A stretch of DNA of 64,000 bases from Diphasiastrum complanatum (taxonomy: Eukaryota; Streptophyta; Lycopodiopsida; Lycopodiales; Lycopodiaceae): assembly GCA_029204225.1 (NCBI GenBank), contig CM055100.1, forward strand, positions 49,196,877-49,260,876, written 5' to 3'. Within the stretch, counting starts at the first letter, position 1. Every line of letters begins with the position of its first letter. This document shows, piece after piece, positions 1 through 21,481 of this stretch. Both the position numbers and the translations under genes were made by a program. The notes under the pieces are model-generated. The model was given only the letters and a program-made list of their open reading frames with translations, made no database searches and was not told the origin of the DNA.

Positions 1-790
1 GACGCATCACTGATCCTTGTTTGTGATGAGAGAGCGCAAAGTGACTTGTGTGTCTCTAAAGAGGCAATAATATCTCCCCTCGATCTCGTAGATGGGACAC
101 CTGAAGATGAAGCGCCTTTTAGTCTCAGCCTCGCCAAGTGTGCACAACTGACGTATTTTGTCTCTCCATATGATATCTTGAAAGTGTAGTCTCCGCTGAA
201 AGTTGGTGCAATGAAACCTGAAACTGGCTCAAAATGCATCTAAGGCCATGAGAAAGTCCTAAATTCAGATACTGTGGCAAGATCGGAAGTTCAACTGCAC
301 AATACACAAACGGTGTGGATGGCCCCAGGACACTCTAGTGCTCAGGGGCTATCTCCCTATCTTTGAGAGGTACTTAAACCACTGTCATTTTATTGGACTT
401 GACCCTATCTACAAATCGCTCGTTGACCAGTATCCTTTGCTTCTTGGAAGGCTTTATGCCTCTCCTCCACTCGGATGTAGGTCAAATCATCATCCATAAG
501 GATGTGGGTGCTTCGTAGCTTGCCTTGTTGTCGTATAGCATCCCTAGGTCTCTCCGTCAAGTCAAATTGGATGACAAAGGTGGTGTTATCTATTTTGGTT
601 CTCCATGTTGCTTCTATCCCTTTGCTATGGTGACCTAAGGTTGCCTAAAGAAAGTGTGTTGCCTCTTCAAGGAAATTTTGTGTGTATTCAATGCCTCGTA
701 CTCTAATGTTGAGGGCCTTTTGTTTCCTTAGCCTTTTCTCAGAATTGGTGGTTGAGATGACCATCATTTTTTCACAGGCGGAGAGACATC
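1..790 (-). mobile_element. LINE remnant, minus strand: ORF1-like piece joined to ORF2 C-terminus
   Basis: Read on the minus strand, positions 780 to about 400 encode a broken ORF containing NIRVRGIEYTQNFLEEA and later TTFVIQFDLTERPRDAIR. This layout resembles the RRM and C-terminal part of an L1-type ORF1 protein (inference). From about 305 to 10 the reading continues with a C-terminal zinc-finger segment: QLCTLGEAE, then FIFRCPIYEIEGRYYCLFRD. That segment is the same protein as the plus-strand copy at 2130-2240. The endonuclease and RT are missing, so the copy carries a large internal deletion with its junction near 305-330. A stop lies inside the ORF1-like part. The 3' end would lie left of the window. 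The ORF2 assignment is firm because of the match to the other copy; the ORF1 call is tentative. Confidence 0.6.
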
Positions 791-840
791 TATGAGGATT
801 GACTCTCCTTGTGCCTAGCACTATTTCCTATTTTACTGTA

Positions 841-948
841 ATCTTGTTTCTTTTAGGTGGTAGAGCTTTCACGCTCCCACCGGGCATACTTGACATGTAC
901 CTTTTTTTCAATCTTATGTACCTTAGGGTATCCCATGGACATTAATAA

Positions 949-1030
<82 letters not shown>
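841..1030 (+). mobile_element. 5'-truncated LINE 3' end with (CT)n tail
   Basis: Only the last 110 bases before the tail remain. They align with the 3' ends at 2750-2854 and 9255-9353: a CGCTCCCAC block, then TGACATGTAC, then CTTATGTACC, a small hairpin at 919-930, and GACATTAATAAAG directly before the dinucleotide tail. Severe 5' truncation is usual for LINEs. The AATAAA just before the tail may serve as a polyadenylation signal. Confidence 0.7.
952..1030 (+). repeat. (CT)n microsatellite, LINE tail
   Basis: A pure dinucleotide tract of about 79 bp directly follows the LINE 3' end. The next LINE copy starts immediately after it. Confidence 0.95.
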
Positions 1031-1033
<3 letters not shown>

Positions 1034-1269
1034 GAATTTCTTCCATGTGCACCTCCAACCTCCTTTGATCCACCTCTATACCTAGACTCAATACGTCGCC
1101 ACTCTCTATATAATGCCTACCACCCATATCACCATACCCTCCAGACCTTCCGAATGCTCTCTATTCACAACACAAAAAGTTCGTGACGCTATTGATTGGC
1201 TAAAACATAACCTTGCACGTGATATTGAGGACCTTGAGTTGAGCTTCTCACACATGTCGTCGTTGCCAC

Positions 1270-2620
1270 TCTTCTCAATATAGTTGTTACCTGTAACCTC
1301 ATGCTTTTTTCTTTTTGGTGCACTAATGTTATAGAACCTATCTATAAGACTGGTGATCCAGTCATGCCAAAAAACTACCACATCATCATGGTTGGACACA
1401 TTATGGCTAAGCTCTACAGATCTATTCTTTAGATAATAGTGAGCAAAGATACTAAGGCATGTTAGATACATGACATAGGTCAGGCAAGCTTTATAGCACA
1501 TAATTCTACATCACACCATAAAGCATTGTATGCAGCAGAGACATGGTGTACCAGTCTTCCCTCATCATACTGGGCCAGCATCTCACGATTACAAACCACC
1601 ATGTTAACTCGTATGATTCGGGCGAAGCCCTCTGTTCCACACAAGATCCTTCTTGCAGAGCTTGTAGTTCCACCCATTCAGATAGATGCAGCTTTCCAAC
1701 TTATTGCGTATATTCAGAGAGTCCGGACTCTTCCAAATGCAGATGTGAGATATACACAAATAGTACTTGCTTCATCACACCACCTTCATGATCAGGGATA
1801 CATGTTATCATGGTTCTCTCAAGCATCCCACTTCCTCCTTGAGTCATTTGATATTTCCATTGCAGATCTCCCCTCAAGTACCCATCAGTACATCAGACGC
1901 TTCTTATATCGGGCATATCTCGATCGTACTTGGTGGCGACAGCTTGGGGTTAAGCCAGGCTATTACCGTGGACTCATTTTATGGAGCTAGACATAGCAGG
2001 GCTCCCAGTCCTGCCACACATTCTAGACTCGAGACTTTCACACAACCTCAAATTTACATTGGGACAGCTCCACGTATCAGCTGGCTATTGAGACTGGGAG
2101 GTTCCATGGTATTCCAAGAGGAGTGGATCTGCCAACTATGTTCCTTGGATGAGGTGGAGTCGGAGGAGCACTTTATCTTTAGGTGCCCTGTATACTATGA
2201 GATCATAGGGAGATACCATTGTTTGTTTCGTGACGCGCCTGTCACACTGCGATCACTCATATCTTATGAGGACTCTCGATGCATTGCACTCATGATACGA
2301 GAGATGTTTCTACTGCGACAAGACCTATGTCAAACAGCCCAGCAAAGTCATATTTCTCAGCCTCAGATTACCTCCTCCTCTAGGAGAAGGCGATGGGAAC
2401 CTTGCATCTGATGATGATGATGATGATGATGACGACGACAAGGACTTACCTCATAGGGATCAGAGACAGCGTCCCACTCATACTCATGTTGCAGCACAAG
2501 CTACTCGACCTATTACGAGGAGACCTCATCCTCCTAGACGACGTCAACGACTACCAGTGATCCTTCATGCTACAGCTCGTATTACGTCTTTCTATAGCAT
2601 CATCAGGACAGGATCGGATG
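1270..2620 (+). pseudogene. LINE ORF2 remnant (RT start, C-terminal domain, zinc finger)
   Basis: Two overlapping open stretches (1526-1990 and 1767-2411) cover the region after the RT. They end with a CQLCSLDEVESEEHFIFRCP segment, a CxxC...HxxxxC zinc-finger pattern like the zinc-binding domain after plant LINE reverse transcriptases. A frameshift near 1980 separates the two stretches. The C-terminus carries an aspartate run from GATGAT repeats at 2411-2440, then an Arg/Pro-rich tail. A related Asp-containing tail (DEIDIPFHDQHHVRRQR) occurs at 8925-9040. The copy is dead: the YADD-bearing core is deleted. Confidence 0.7.
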
Positions 2621-2850
2621 ATAATGTCATACCTCATTCATAACACTTAGATACTTAACCATACATATGCTCCCACATGTTTCATATTTCATATATCATC
2701 ACGTTTATTTCAGTTCAGTTCAAAGTATTCATATATGTTATTTTTGTTGCTGTTTCGGAGACGTTTCATACGCTCCCACTGCTACCACATACGTGACATG
2801 TACATTTACTAGTCTTATATGCCTTTTGGCATGGAAAAGACATTAATAAA

Positions 2851-2854
<4 letters not shown>

Positions 2855-2937
<83 letters not shown>
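2855..2937 (+). repeat. (CT)n microsatellite, LINE tail
   Basis: About 83 bp of pure (TC)n follow the LINE 3' end. The tract ends 8 bp short of the predicted splice donor of the receptor's transmembrane exon. Confidence 0.95.
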
Positions 2938-2939
<2 letters not shown>

Positions 2940-2945
2940 ACCCAC

Positions 2946-12041
<9,096 letters not shown>

Positions 12042-13829
12042 TCCCGGCTTTGCCAGTGCAAGTCCAATTATCATCCCACCATTCTTGAAAACAACACCGT
12101 AAATCTGATCGATAAGATTACTAATTTCATGCTACCATCTCCAAAAACTTACAAGACAAGACATCTTCGATTACTCTCGAGCGTCGTCTTTCTCGTCTCG
12201 CCTCGCCTCGCCTCGTCTGGTCTCGTTTCTTTCTCGTCTCGTCCGTCAGTGTAAACGAGGTTGGAAGGATAAATGATAAAAATGATCGTAAAGGCTTCCA
12301 ACTGGTGGTGCGAAAAGTGTAGTGCAACTTGTAAAATGGCGCCGTGTGCCCATGTGTCCTTCAAAAATTTCACAGTTGTTCAGGCCTAAGAGTCCATAAT
12401 CCAGTCACGCAGTAGAATTAAATATCCAAATATAATACATATAGATATCTTTTGATATACTTAATTGAATCTGGCTCTACTCTCAAGACTTTTGAAAACT
12501 GCAGAATTGACTCTCAAGTGGTAAAGTCTCTCTTGGATGGGTATGAGTAAGATACCGACCCTTATAACAAGATAACAAATGGGTATCAATATTTGGACCC
12601 GCAAGGTATGTATCATGTTGGTCGTGTATGAAAAGGATATCAACAGGTCTAGTATCAAGGATCAAATTTTCACATGCTAATGTTATAGAGAACCATAAGG
12701 CATGAGAGATCTGGTGGACCAGTGTTGGATGGGTATCAAAAAAAATTTATACCTGCCGGATCATGGTATTGCAGATTTTCAAAAAATTTAATATCAGTTG
12801 GGTATCAATATAAGATGGTATAGGAGTTGTAGACTGGTATAAACTGGACTCGTATCACAAGGGTGATACCAGACAGTTATCAACCCGGGTATGAACATGT
12901 ACGAATTGCTAAAACTATGCTTTTTAAAGAGTAATATCTGACGTACAAGATTGGAACTATTTTAGGTGACTTGTCATCCTTATGAGATAATATGTGGAAG
13001 GTTGTTTCATAAAATGCTTTGTCCATTGTTTATATCTCCCTTACCAAAAAAAAATAATAGACATCACTCTATATTTATATGTTGGGTGCCCAAGTTGTTG
13101 TGACCCCTTACTCTTAATTTGTCATTAGTGTGTGATTTGTCATTTCTTTTACTACCATATTTCACTCTTAGTTTGACACATGGGATAACTTCCAACTGAC
13201 TTTAAAATTGCTACTTTTTGCACTTCTTACAAGTCACATTTCATATAGCCTACAACAATCACTACTATTTCATAATTTATCTACTTATTTAATCTAGGTT
13301 TTCTCATTTTCTTGAGAACTTAATTGACCGTCACACTAGTTCTATGCACACATCCAAATTGGCCCCTAATTCTTAATTTGCACCTCTACTCTCTTTGAGT
13401 ATTCCATCATTGATATCCTCAACTAACTCATACTTCTTGCCACTTCTTTGGCTCAATCATTAGCCACTAGAAATCCAAGCTTATTGTCGTCTCACATGGC
13501 TCCCCTCTTGCATGGTCCCTCACCTTCGGCTTGAAAATCTTATCTCATGACTCCCCTTTCAAATACCTCAGCTTCCTTCTAGATGCTTTCCTTTTAGACA
13601 AAGATAGTTTCCACTGATTCCTTACCAAACTATTCACAAGCATGGAACTCTTGGACTCTTAACGCTCGTCTCATTGTTCTTAAACACATTATTTTTGCCT
13701 ACTTCATGAACTTCATCTTCATATGGTCTCTACCCATTTTCTAATATAACATTGTTGCTATTTAAAAATCTCCTAAACTAGCCTCCTAAATTGAGACGTA
13801 TGCTTGTTGACACCCACCAAATTGGGCAA
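12042..13829. other. Upstream region of the receptor gene, no gene seen
   Basis: 12167-12240 is a CTCG-rich tract (purine-rich on the gene strand) and may be promoter or 5' UTR. 12530-12900 is enriched in GGTATC/GATACC words. 12900-13829 is AT-rich and unassigned; decayed copia pol may extend here but I cannot support it. Confidence 0.5.
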
Positions 13830-13899
13830 TCTCAGGCTCATCGACCTACCTAATATGTCTATGACCCTTTTCCTCCACATAACGATATATGATTAAGGT

Positions 13900-15215
13900 G
13901 GCCAAGTCTATAGTGCCAAATCAATTCTTTATTCATAGATGATGAACTGCTTAAAGCACGAGCAGTTGCAGAGTAACAATGAGTCAGCTTATAGAGATAA
14001 CCTTGAATCTTTTGAGTGCAATGACTCTCGTACATTTATCAAGAATCTTACATGAATTTGTTTCAAACTCTACTCCTAAATCAATAAGTCGACTCACCGA
14101 CAGAAGATTTGTCGTCAGATTCAAGACATACAATACATTGAAAATTTAGTCTAACGGTACCTTCACCCAAGGTGAACGAATTTATTAGTGTTGTAGGCCG
14201 AATAATCGATAAGACATTCTTGATGGCTTGTCATGTGTTGTGTTGCTCTAGAATCGAGGAACCATCCCTCGTTATGATCAACATGGTGATGGTTCACCAT
14301 GAAGGCATTCTACTCATCTTCATCTTCATTGCTCTGCTTCAAATCGATAGTTGCATTAGCTTGTTGATCTATTTGCTTCTTTTTATTGTTGTTGAACTTG
14401 AGTATTCGGTAGTCCTAGATCTTGTGATTTGTTCTCTTGTAGTATTTGCATAACATTCTTTTCTTGTTCTGAGTAGGTTGTTGATTCTGGTTCGGATCTT
14501 GCTTCTAAAAATGCTTCTGATTGTTTTCAAATTGTCTGACAACTTTCTTCTTCTATTGCTTCTTTGAATTCTTCTTGGAGAATAGAGCTTGTGATCGTTG
14601 ATGGAGTACGAGGATGCTCCATTCCTTTGAGTTTCCTCATATCATAACAACATCCGAATCTTTGATCATTAAACCTATTGTTGTCATCTATTCTAACAGA
14701 GTCTTGAATTGATTTATGTGATTCTGAATAGAATCACCTTCTAACATTCTAAGTGAGAAAAACCTTCTCCTCAACTGCAGCTTCGAAGTGACAACTCTCA
14801 CTTCATAAAGCTTATATTCCAAGCTTCTCTCAAAGATTGGGCTTGTCAGATATGGCCAATCTATGTGTCAGAGATGTCAAGGGTGATTAAGACAAAAGCC
14901 TTACCATCCATGAGCTTCCACTTGGAAATGGCTTGCTCATAGACACTGGGAATTAGTTCGGTACCTATGATTATTTTCCATAATTCTTTGGCCATCAACA
15001 TGACCTTCATCTTGAATTTTTATAAGTGGTAATTCAAACCATTGAGTTTGTTGACCATTAGACTAGATTGTGATTGCAAATTCATTAGGAAGTTTGAGAT
15101 GACTGTACGCAAATAGTAAATGGTATGACTGTCAAACAATTTTAACAAGTGTCTACTCTGTAGTAGAACAATCGGTCTGATACTATATGCTCTACTTAAC
15201 TGACTGTTCAACAAC
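13900..15215 (-). pseudogene. Copia gag-protease-pre-integrase remnant
   Basis: The gag start reads KLNGLNYHLYKFKMKVMLM followed by MDGKAFVLITLDISDT, typical of copia gag. A degenerate zinc knuckle (CKYYKRTNHK) lies near 14440. The protease segment GWFLDSRATQHMTSH near 14240 corresponds to the copia DSGA active site with Gly changed to Arg. The pre-integrase region follows. Stops within each block show that it no longer encodes a working polyprotein. Confidence 0.75.
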
Positions 15216-15217
15216 TA

Positions 15218-15230
15218 AGCTGTGATACCA
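15218..15230 (-). promoter_or_regulatory. Primer-binding site (initiator tRNA-Met type)
   Basis: On the minus strand the sequence reads TGGTATCACAGCT, one change from the usual TGGTATCAGAGC. It lies 3 bp inside the LTR end. Confidence 0.7.
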
Positions 15231-15233
15231 TAT

Positions 15234-16124
15234 TGAGATTTCGAAAATAGCTGATAATCCTCAATGTCTGAATCTACGTCTGTCAGATTCAAGCCACATT
15301 CGATAATGTCTACTTGATCCTAGCTTCGAAGTAAACAATCAATTCCGTAGACATGGACGAATTAGATTGATTTAGATTTAATTTGTGGGAGTGAAATAAA
15401 ACAGATCTTAGACCATTACAATCGACATGAATTATCAGTCACAAGAGTAGTTTAATCTACAAATCAGTTTATCTACAAGACTATGACTCAGACGATAACA
15501 GAAATAATGCTTATGACACGACACGACAATGCTCAAGTTTCTGGAACAAGTTCAACATAGTCAAAGAATGTGTACAAGTCTGAATGTAGTTGCATGCGCG
15601 ATCTTTCTGATACAATACTCTGTGATAACCGAGAAAAATATCAAATAAGACAAGTGAAAATTGACGTAGCTTTAGAGTAACTTAAGTAACTGAGTAAGTT
15701 CAATTGATATTGAATATATACACATGGCTATCTGATTAAAAGAATGGTTAATATGTATTTTTACAAATGGTATTAAGGCACTATGTGCTATTAGCAGTCA
15801 TTGTTGGACAAAATCTGATTCTGTTAGAGATTATTCCGGGCGTGATAGTGTTGAGCTGTCAAATAGTCGAGAGTCAACGGTGACTGCTCGATAGTTCCAT
15901 AATCGCCGAATAGTCGCTTATGACTGTCATATAGACGGTGATACTTAGATCGATAGTTCGTTGTGTCAACCGAGCATTGTCAGCGAATCCTTTATATTTA
16001 TGTAGACTGTCGTAAAACTGGTGTATTTTTATAGAGTATGCGACTATACAAGTATTCAAATCCAATAAATGAATGGATCTAAATTAGCACTAAGATAAAG
16101 GATGGAGAGGATAGAAATCCAACA
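15234..16124 (-). repeat. Copia 5' LTR (minus strand)
   Basis: On the minus strand it starts TGTTGGATTTCTATCC and ends CGAAATCTCA directly before the primer site, giving TG...CA termini and about 891 bp. No second LTR was found, so the left boundary rests on the primer site and the right one on the TG start. Confidence 0.6.
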
Positions 16125-16546
16125 TAGTCATGTCTTTCATGGTAATCAAATACAATCTGCCCAATGACAAATTATCATTTTCTTCTATAAAAAAGACTTG
16201 TAGTTGTTTTCTACTATTTTTATGCAATGCTTTATTCTTCTTTCTTTCTTTCTTTTTTTGTTATTGAGAATTATTCGAACTAAAAGGGCACTATTGCTCA
16301 GACTGCCACCTTACTAGCACTAGAGTCAATAGAGCTTGTGTTAATTGAAGCACTAGAGACAAGTCCAAACTCTTTAGGGTGATTAAATGCATTTATATTT
16401 TTAACTTAGTGTCACTCGTAGTTGAGGAATTAGTTTTGGATTATTGCTCCATAATAAGAATTGAACAAGTTTCATTTTGTGCCACTTCCCAACAAATATA
16501 GGTCTTTGTGTCATCCAATAATTTTATTTTTTAAGAAACAAAAAAT
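16125..16546. other. Intergenic, nothing recognised
   Basis: AT-rich sequence between two copia elements, with no domain or repeat seen. Confidence 0.5.
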
Positions 16547-17192
16547 TGTTTCTAGTACCAAAGCCTTGCTAGCTCTCCACTCTGATTTTGATAGAAAAGA
16601 CACAAGAAATGAAATTGTTCGCGAACAATTTCATGACACACAACACGAAATTGTTTCGTGACACAAAATCCTTCTTGCTCCACGAATGGCCAAGAAGATC
16701 AGCCAAGTACCATGGGGTAAAAATATATGATCCTATATCATGACATCAACAAAAGTACTCTATATCGTGGCTAATCTGCCACTCTTGTAATTCGCGATTA
16801 GTTGTAGATGTTTAATCTTTCTAATCCGGAAGTTACACGACGCGACATGAAAAAGTTCACGAACTATATACTTTCTGTTTGATGCATAGTACAAGAGACA
16901 AGAAGACAAAAAATACAGAATACAAGTCTGGCCGTGAGCGAGACAATTTTGTAGAGGATATGTAGATCCAGAAGTCCGCTAGTAAGCGAGACATTACTTG
17001 TGAGAGAACTGTATTTTTCTCACGCCAATGCACTGTGTGGATCTGTCGCACAATGCTTGAAAAATCAGAAGATCAATAGATAATATTGTAGCTGTTATGC
17101 ACATATTAATCTGTATGATTGTATGGTCTCAAATGAATATTTGTCTGTTATAATTCGTGTATCTGATTCACTTCTTTATTCAATTCCGCACA
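16547..17192 (+). repeat. Copia 5' LTR
   Basis: It starts TGTTTCTAGT and probably ends ATTCCGCACA, followed by TTGGTTTGATT, a decayed primer-site-like sequence. Compared with the 3' LTR it carries about 35 extra bases near its start. Differences are frequent, so the insertion is not recent. Confidence 0.75.
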
Positions 17193-17449
17193 TTGGTTTG
17201 ATTTTGTTGAATGCTATATTAATCTATTAACGTAGATCAGCAGTGTCTGTCTACACTCTGAAGTATTGTAGGAATGATATAGCCGGCAGTGACCAACAAT
17301 CATATTTGAATTCCTGACAAACTGATTTTATTCATGAATGCTTTTGCTTTGTGCTTCGCTTCGTTTCACTTCGCGATCACTTGGCTATAAGCGTAGATCG
17401 ATTTCAGAGCTCACTTACGTTTTCTTTCGTTTCTCTTCATTTTGTCTTG

Positions 17450-18486
17450 TTTCGTCGCAAGATCTGTAAAGTTCTGGATTCATCAGGATCTAACTTCCTA
17501 GCATGGAAGGTAAACACCTCGCTGATACTGAAGGGAGAATGATTATTCCCCTAGGTAGATGGCACATAGGAGATGCCTACAATAACAGGCAAGGAGCTAC
17601 GCGAATGAAGGGAGAAGAATGACAAGGCAGTAGCCTTGTTATCATCATCCATCGAGGATAGCCTGACTCTTGACCTGGCTACACTCTCTAAAGCAAAGGA
17701 GATGTGGGATACACTACTCACAAGATTTCAAACGAAATCATGTAGTCAGATAATGATGCTTGAGGATCAGCTGTAGTGGGATGGCAAAGACCTCACTTCC
17801 TTTGTTAGGAAGATGAAGGATCTATTTCTTTCACTACACAATTTTGGGGCAAAAAATGTAGTGTCATCAGAGAAGCAACTCACTTATCTTTTGAGAGCCT
17901 TACCAAGATCCTTCCAGACAACCAGAACACTACTAGCAAAGGATCCTACAATGACACTCGAAAAGGCAATTGTCGAGATTCGAGAGGAAGTCGAGGCTCA
18001 AGAGCACTTGATCACAAGGATGCTTCTGACCAAGCCCTCTACAACAACAAAGAAAAGACAAATAAACAATTCAAGCCTAAGAGAAAGTCAGATCAAAAGC
18101 AAGACCGTGATCAGCAAGCAGAGGGAACCAGCAAAGGCAAATGGAAGAACAAAGGAAGGTCAAAACAACAAAGTGGAGACAAGAAGACCTTTGTGAGTTG
18201 CAAACGCGAAGGACATACAGTCGAAACGTGTTGTCTCAATCCAAAAATTGAGTGTATCCACTACCACAAGAAGGGTCATGCAGCCATGAACTGTCGCCTG
18301 AACCCAAGAAACAAATCAGCACAGAGCAGACAGCAGAACAATAATAGTTTGTCCTGTGTCGAGGAGCCAGAGAGCTCAAAAATGGGCGAAGGAAGATCGA
18401 ATCGTGATAATTCGACTGCCTACATCTGTGCAGTGTCAACACCTGACACACAAGAGGTAATCCTAGACTCAGAAGCTTATGTCTGA
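17450..18486 (+). pseudogene. Copia gag, frameshifted
   Basis: SSGSNFLAWKVNTSLILKGE near 17480 begins gag. The best frame then runs from about 17640 (SSIEDSLTLDLATLS) through 17813-18196 (EIREEVEAQEHL) to two zinc-knuckle-like segments, CKREGHTVETC and CIHYHKKGHAAMNC. Both have lost one cysteine of the CX2CX4HX4C pattern. The relative at 49.86 kb has the same order. Gag would package the element RNA. Internal stops (about 17543, 17774) and a frame change near 18193 break it. Confidence 0.8.
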
Positions 18487-21421
18487 TTTTCGAAGTGTAG
18501 ATCCATCATGATTTATTGTTCTTGGAAATGGATCCAAACATCAAGTGAACGATATTGGTTCATTGTGGCTCAACATGAATGGCAGAGACAAACGACTCGA
18601 AGATGTTATGTTTGTGCCTACATTGCAGTAGGACTTGCTATATATGGCAAGAATAACTGATGCAGAGATGCGTGTGATGTTCTCAAACGAAGCATGCAAC
18701 GTTGTTGATGCAAGTACCAGTACCCTTATCACCCAAGGTAGAAGAAAAGACAATTCGTGGAACAATCACAGGGGTGGGTGAGCATCTCAAATGTGAACAG
18801 TTCGACGACATGTGATGCATGTCTGAAGGGTAAGATGTCACGCACTCCATTTGTCAAGGAATCCTACAGAACGACCAAGATTATGGAGTTAGTGCATTCT
18901 GACATCTGTGGGCCTTTCAATGTGATCTCAATAGGAGGCTCAAGATATTACATTACCTTTATTGATGATTACAGTACATTTGTCAAAGTCTATTTTATTT
19001 AGAATAAATCAGAAGCATTTGACAAATTCACAGAGTATGTGAATTGGGCAGAGAGATGCACTGGCAACAAAAGTGAAGCAGATCAAAACAGACCGAGATG
19101 GAGAATACATCTCGAATTGCTTCACTAACTTCTGCAATGATCGTGATATCATTCACAGAAGGACTGCATCTTACACACCGCAGCACAACGATACTGCAGA
19201 AAGAAAGAATAGGACTCTAATGGAAGCTGCCAGATGCATGATGTCCTACTCAAAAGCTCCAGAGTACTATGGGCTGAAGCAGTAGCTACAATCGTCTACA
19301 TTCAGAATAGGGCAGGAAAGTCTGGTGTTCCTCACACGACACCACACGAATTGTGGTGGGGTAGAAAACCCAACCTGACTCACATCCGTATCTCTAACTG
19401 TGCAGCTTATGCACATGTTTCTGATAAGCTTCGAAAGAAGCTTGATGAGAAAGCTGAACAGGGATATTTTGTAGGATATGACAATAATTCGTCATACTAC
19501 AGAGTCTATATGCCAAAGACAAACACTGTGAAGATAGTCAGAGATGTCAGATTTGATGAGAGCAAAACAATGGCCAACAATGATACTGTCAGCTATAAAG
19601 TTCTTGAAAGACAGTACTATGATCTGCCAACTGTGACAGAGGGAGCAAAGGAGAAACACGAAGACGAAAATGTTTGAGTCGCTTTGCATTCGAGTGACGA
19701 ATCAGATGAAGAAAGTTTCGAGAGGCAGCCCACTGCTATAGTACTTGTAAACCGAAATGGTTCCGGACATAGCAGAGCAGACACAAGAAAAGGCATTGCA
19801 GTTCCAGGAGGATCTCCTAGAAGGTCAACAAGACAACGAAGACCGCCAGCAAAATATGTGCCAGGCAGCTCTGCTTCCACATTAGAAGAGTTTTGTGGAT
19901 TTAGTGACGAACCACAGATATTTGAGGAGGCAATTGAATGTCCAGAGAAGGACAAATGGATCCAAGCCATGAATGAGGAGATGGAATCCATGAGGAAGAA
20001 CCAAGTTGGGATGTTGCAGCCATTGCCAGATAAGCGAAAAGCTATAAAATGCAAATGGGTATACAAGCTAAAGCATGGACCAGATGGAGATGTCTCAAAG
20101 TATAAGGCAAGACTTGTAGCAAAGGGATTCTCTCAGACATATGGTATTGACTATTTGTGAAACATTCGTCCCTACGTTTACTATTTGCATATGCAACTGC
20201 CTATGACCTCAGGATTCACATTGTGGACGAGAAGACAACCTTCTTGCATGGTGAGCTGGACGAAGAGGTCCACATGGATCAACCCCTAAGATATGTCTCA
20301 AATTCACTTCCTACTTATGCATGCAGAATGCATAGGAGTATCTATGGTCTGAAGTAGTCAGCTCGACAATGGTACAAGAAGAAAGATCAAGCCCTAAAAT
20401 CCTTATGATTCAAGCCACTAATGGCTGATTCCAATGTGTATGTAGGAATTACAGATGAGAAGATCATCATTGTAACTGTGTATGTGGACGACACTCTGAT
20501 ACTCTACAAGAGTGAGGAGCTTATTGCTGAAGTGAAGAATCATATCTTGAAACATTTCGAGATTGTAGATATGGGAGAAGCCATGTATTACCTTGGCTTA
20601 CAGATTGACAGAGACTATGAGGGAGGTAAATTGTATCTTCATCAGTCTAGATATACCCAGAAAATCCTAGAAGATTTTGGGATGTTGAATTACAAAGGAG
20701 CGAATACTTCAATGCTTGCAGGAACAATACTGACAAACGAAAATTGTTCGAGGACTACAGAAGATAGAGAATTGATGCAGCTCACACCATACACGGAACT
20801 GATAGGATCGTTGATGTACCTTGCAGATAACACATGCCTTGACATGGCTTATGCAGTGTTCAGGATGAGCCAATTCTGCACGAATCCAGGCTCAACACAT
20901 TGGAAGATTGCAAAATGAATTTTGCAATATATTCAATTAACAAAGAATTTTGGTTTGTGTTATTGTCGTGGTGCAGGGTTCCAAATGCTTTCCTACAATG
21001 ATGCTAGCTGGGCATCCATCAAGGACGACTGCAAAAGTGTCTCAAGAAGACGCACCATCGCGTCAGGTGTAGCAATTCTCTGGGTCAGCAAGAAGCAGAC
21101 CATTGTAGCTCAGTCATCCTGCGAAGTAGAGTACGCTGCAGCAACAAAGATGGCCAACGAAATAATTTGGCTCAAATAGTTCCTTGACGAACTGGGTGAA
21201 ACGAGGAATGAACCTCTGGTTTTGCAGATGGACAACACATCTGCAATACATCTGACAAAAGACCCTGTGTTTCACTCTAGGACGAAACACATTGCGATCA
21301 AGTACCACTTGATAAGGGATCTGATTGGGAAGAAGATGTTGCAAGCTACCTTCATTGGAATGAAGGAGATGGTAGCTGACATTTTCACAAAGGCCTTAGA
21401 CAAAGGTCTATTCGCGAAATA
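18450..21421 (+). pseudogene. Copia pol (protease, integrase, RT, RNase H), broken
   Basis: The protease motif reads VILDSEAYV (Gly of DSG lost). The integrase core runs 18880-19280 (HSDICGPF, FIDDYSTF, KTDRDGEYIS, HNDTAERKNRTLMEAA). The region to the RT continues to 19677. RT: KWIQAMNEEMESM, CKWVYKLKHGPDG, KARLVAKGFSQ, VDEKTTFLHGEL, and TVYVDDTLIL with the catalytic YVDD intact at about 20480. RNase H: YNDASWAS, SSCEVEYAAATKMANE, MDNTSAIHLTKDP, RTKHIAIKYHLIRD. Frame breaks near 19003, 19285, 20157, 20357 and 20918 and several stops disable it. The motif order is that of Ty1/copia, with integrase before RT. Confidence 0.9.
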
Positions 21422-21458
21422 GAGGAGCAATCTTGGAGTCATCAAGCTATCATGCTTT

Positions 21459-21481
21459 GAGAGGGAGCTGAAGAAACAAAA
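21459..21481 (+). promoter_or_regulatory. Polypurine tract
   Basis: A GAGAGGGAGCTGAAGAAAC-type purine run ends directly before the TG of the 3' LTR. This is where plus-strand DNA synthesis is primed. Confidence 0.6.

Larger units (their letters stand above)
1031..2937 (+). mobile_element. LINE copy with internal deletion, 3' UTR and (CT)n tail
   Basis: The copy begins directly after a (CT)n tract. About 1270-1515 encodes the N-terminal RT region in broken frames (NYHIIMVGHIMAKLYRSIL, then QASFIAHNST). The catalytic RT core is then missing: at 1516 the sequence jumps to the post-RT region (ALYAAETWCTSLPS). The ORF2 C-terminus follows to about 2620, then a 3' UTR with the family hairpin (2819-2832), AATAAA and a (CT)n tail. 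It lies head-to-tail with the 841-1030 fragment, inside the intron downstream of the receptor's transmembrane exon, antisense to that gene. Confidence 0.75.
13830..16124 (-). mobile_element. Ty1/copia element, 5' part (LTR, PBS, gag, protease, pre-integrase)
   Basis: Read leftwards, the order is a 5' LTR (16124-15234), a primer site, a decayed gag, a zinc knuckle, a protease motif, and the GAG-pre-integrase segment (LLSVSRLIDLGVEFETN). Integrase, RT and the 3' LTR are not recognisable. Many stops and frameshifts make it a dead copy. Confidence 0.75.
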
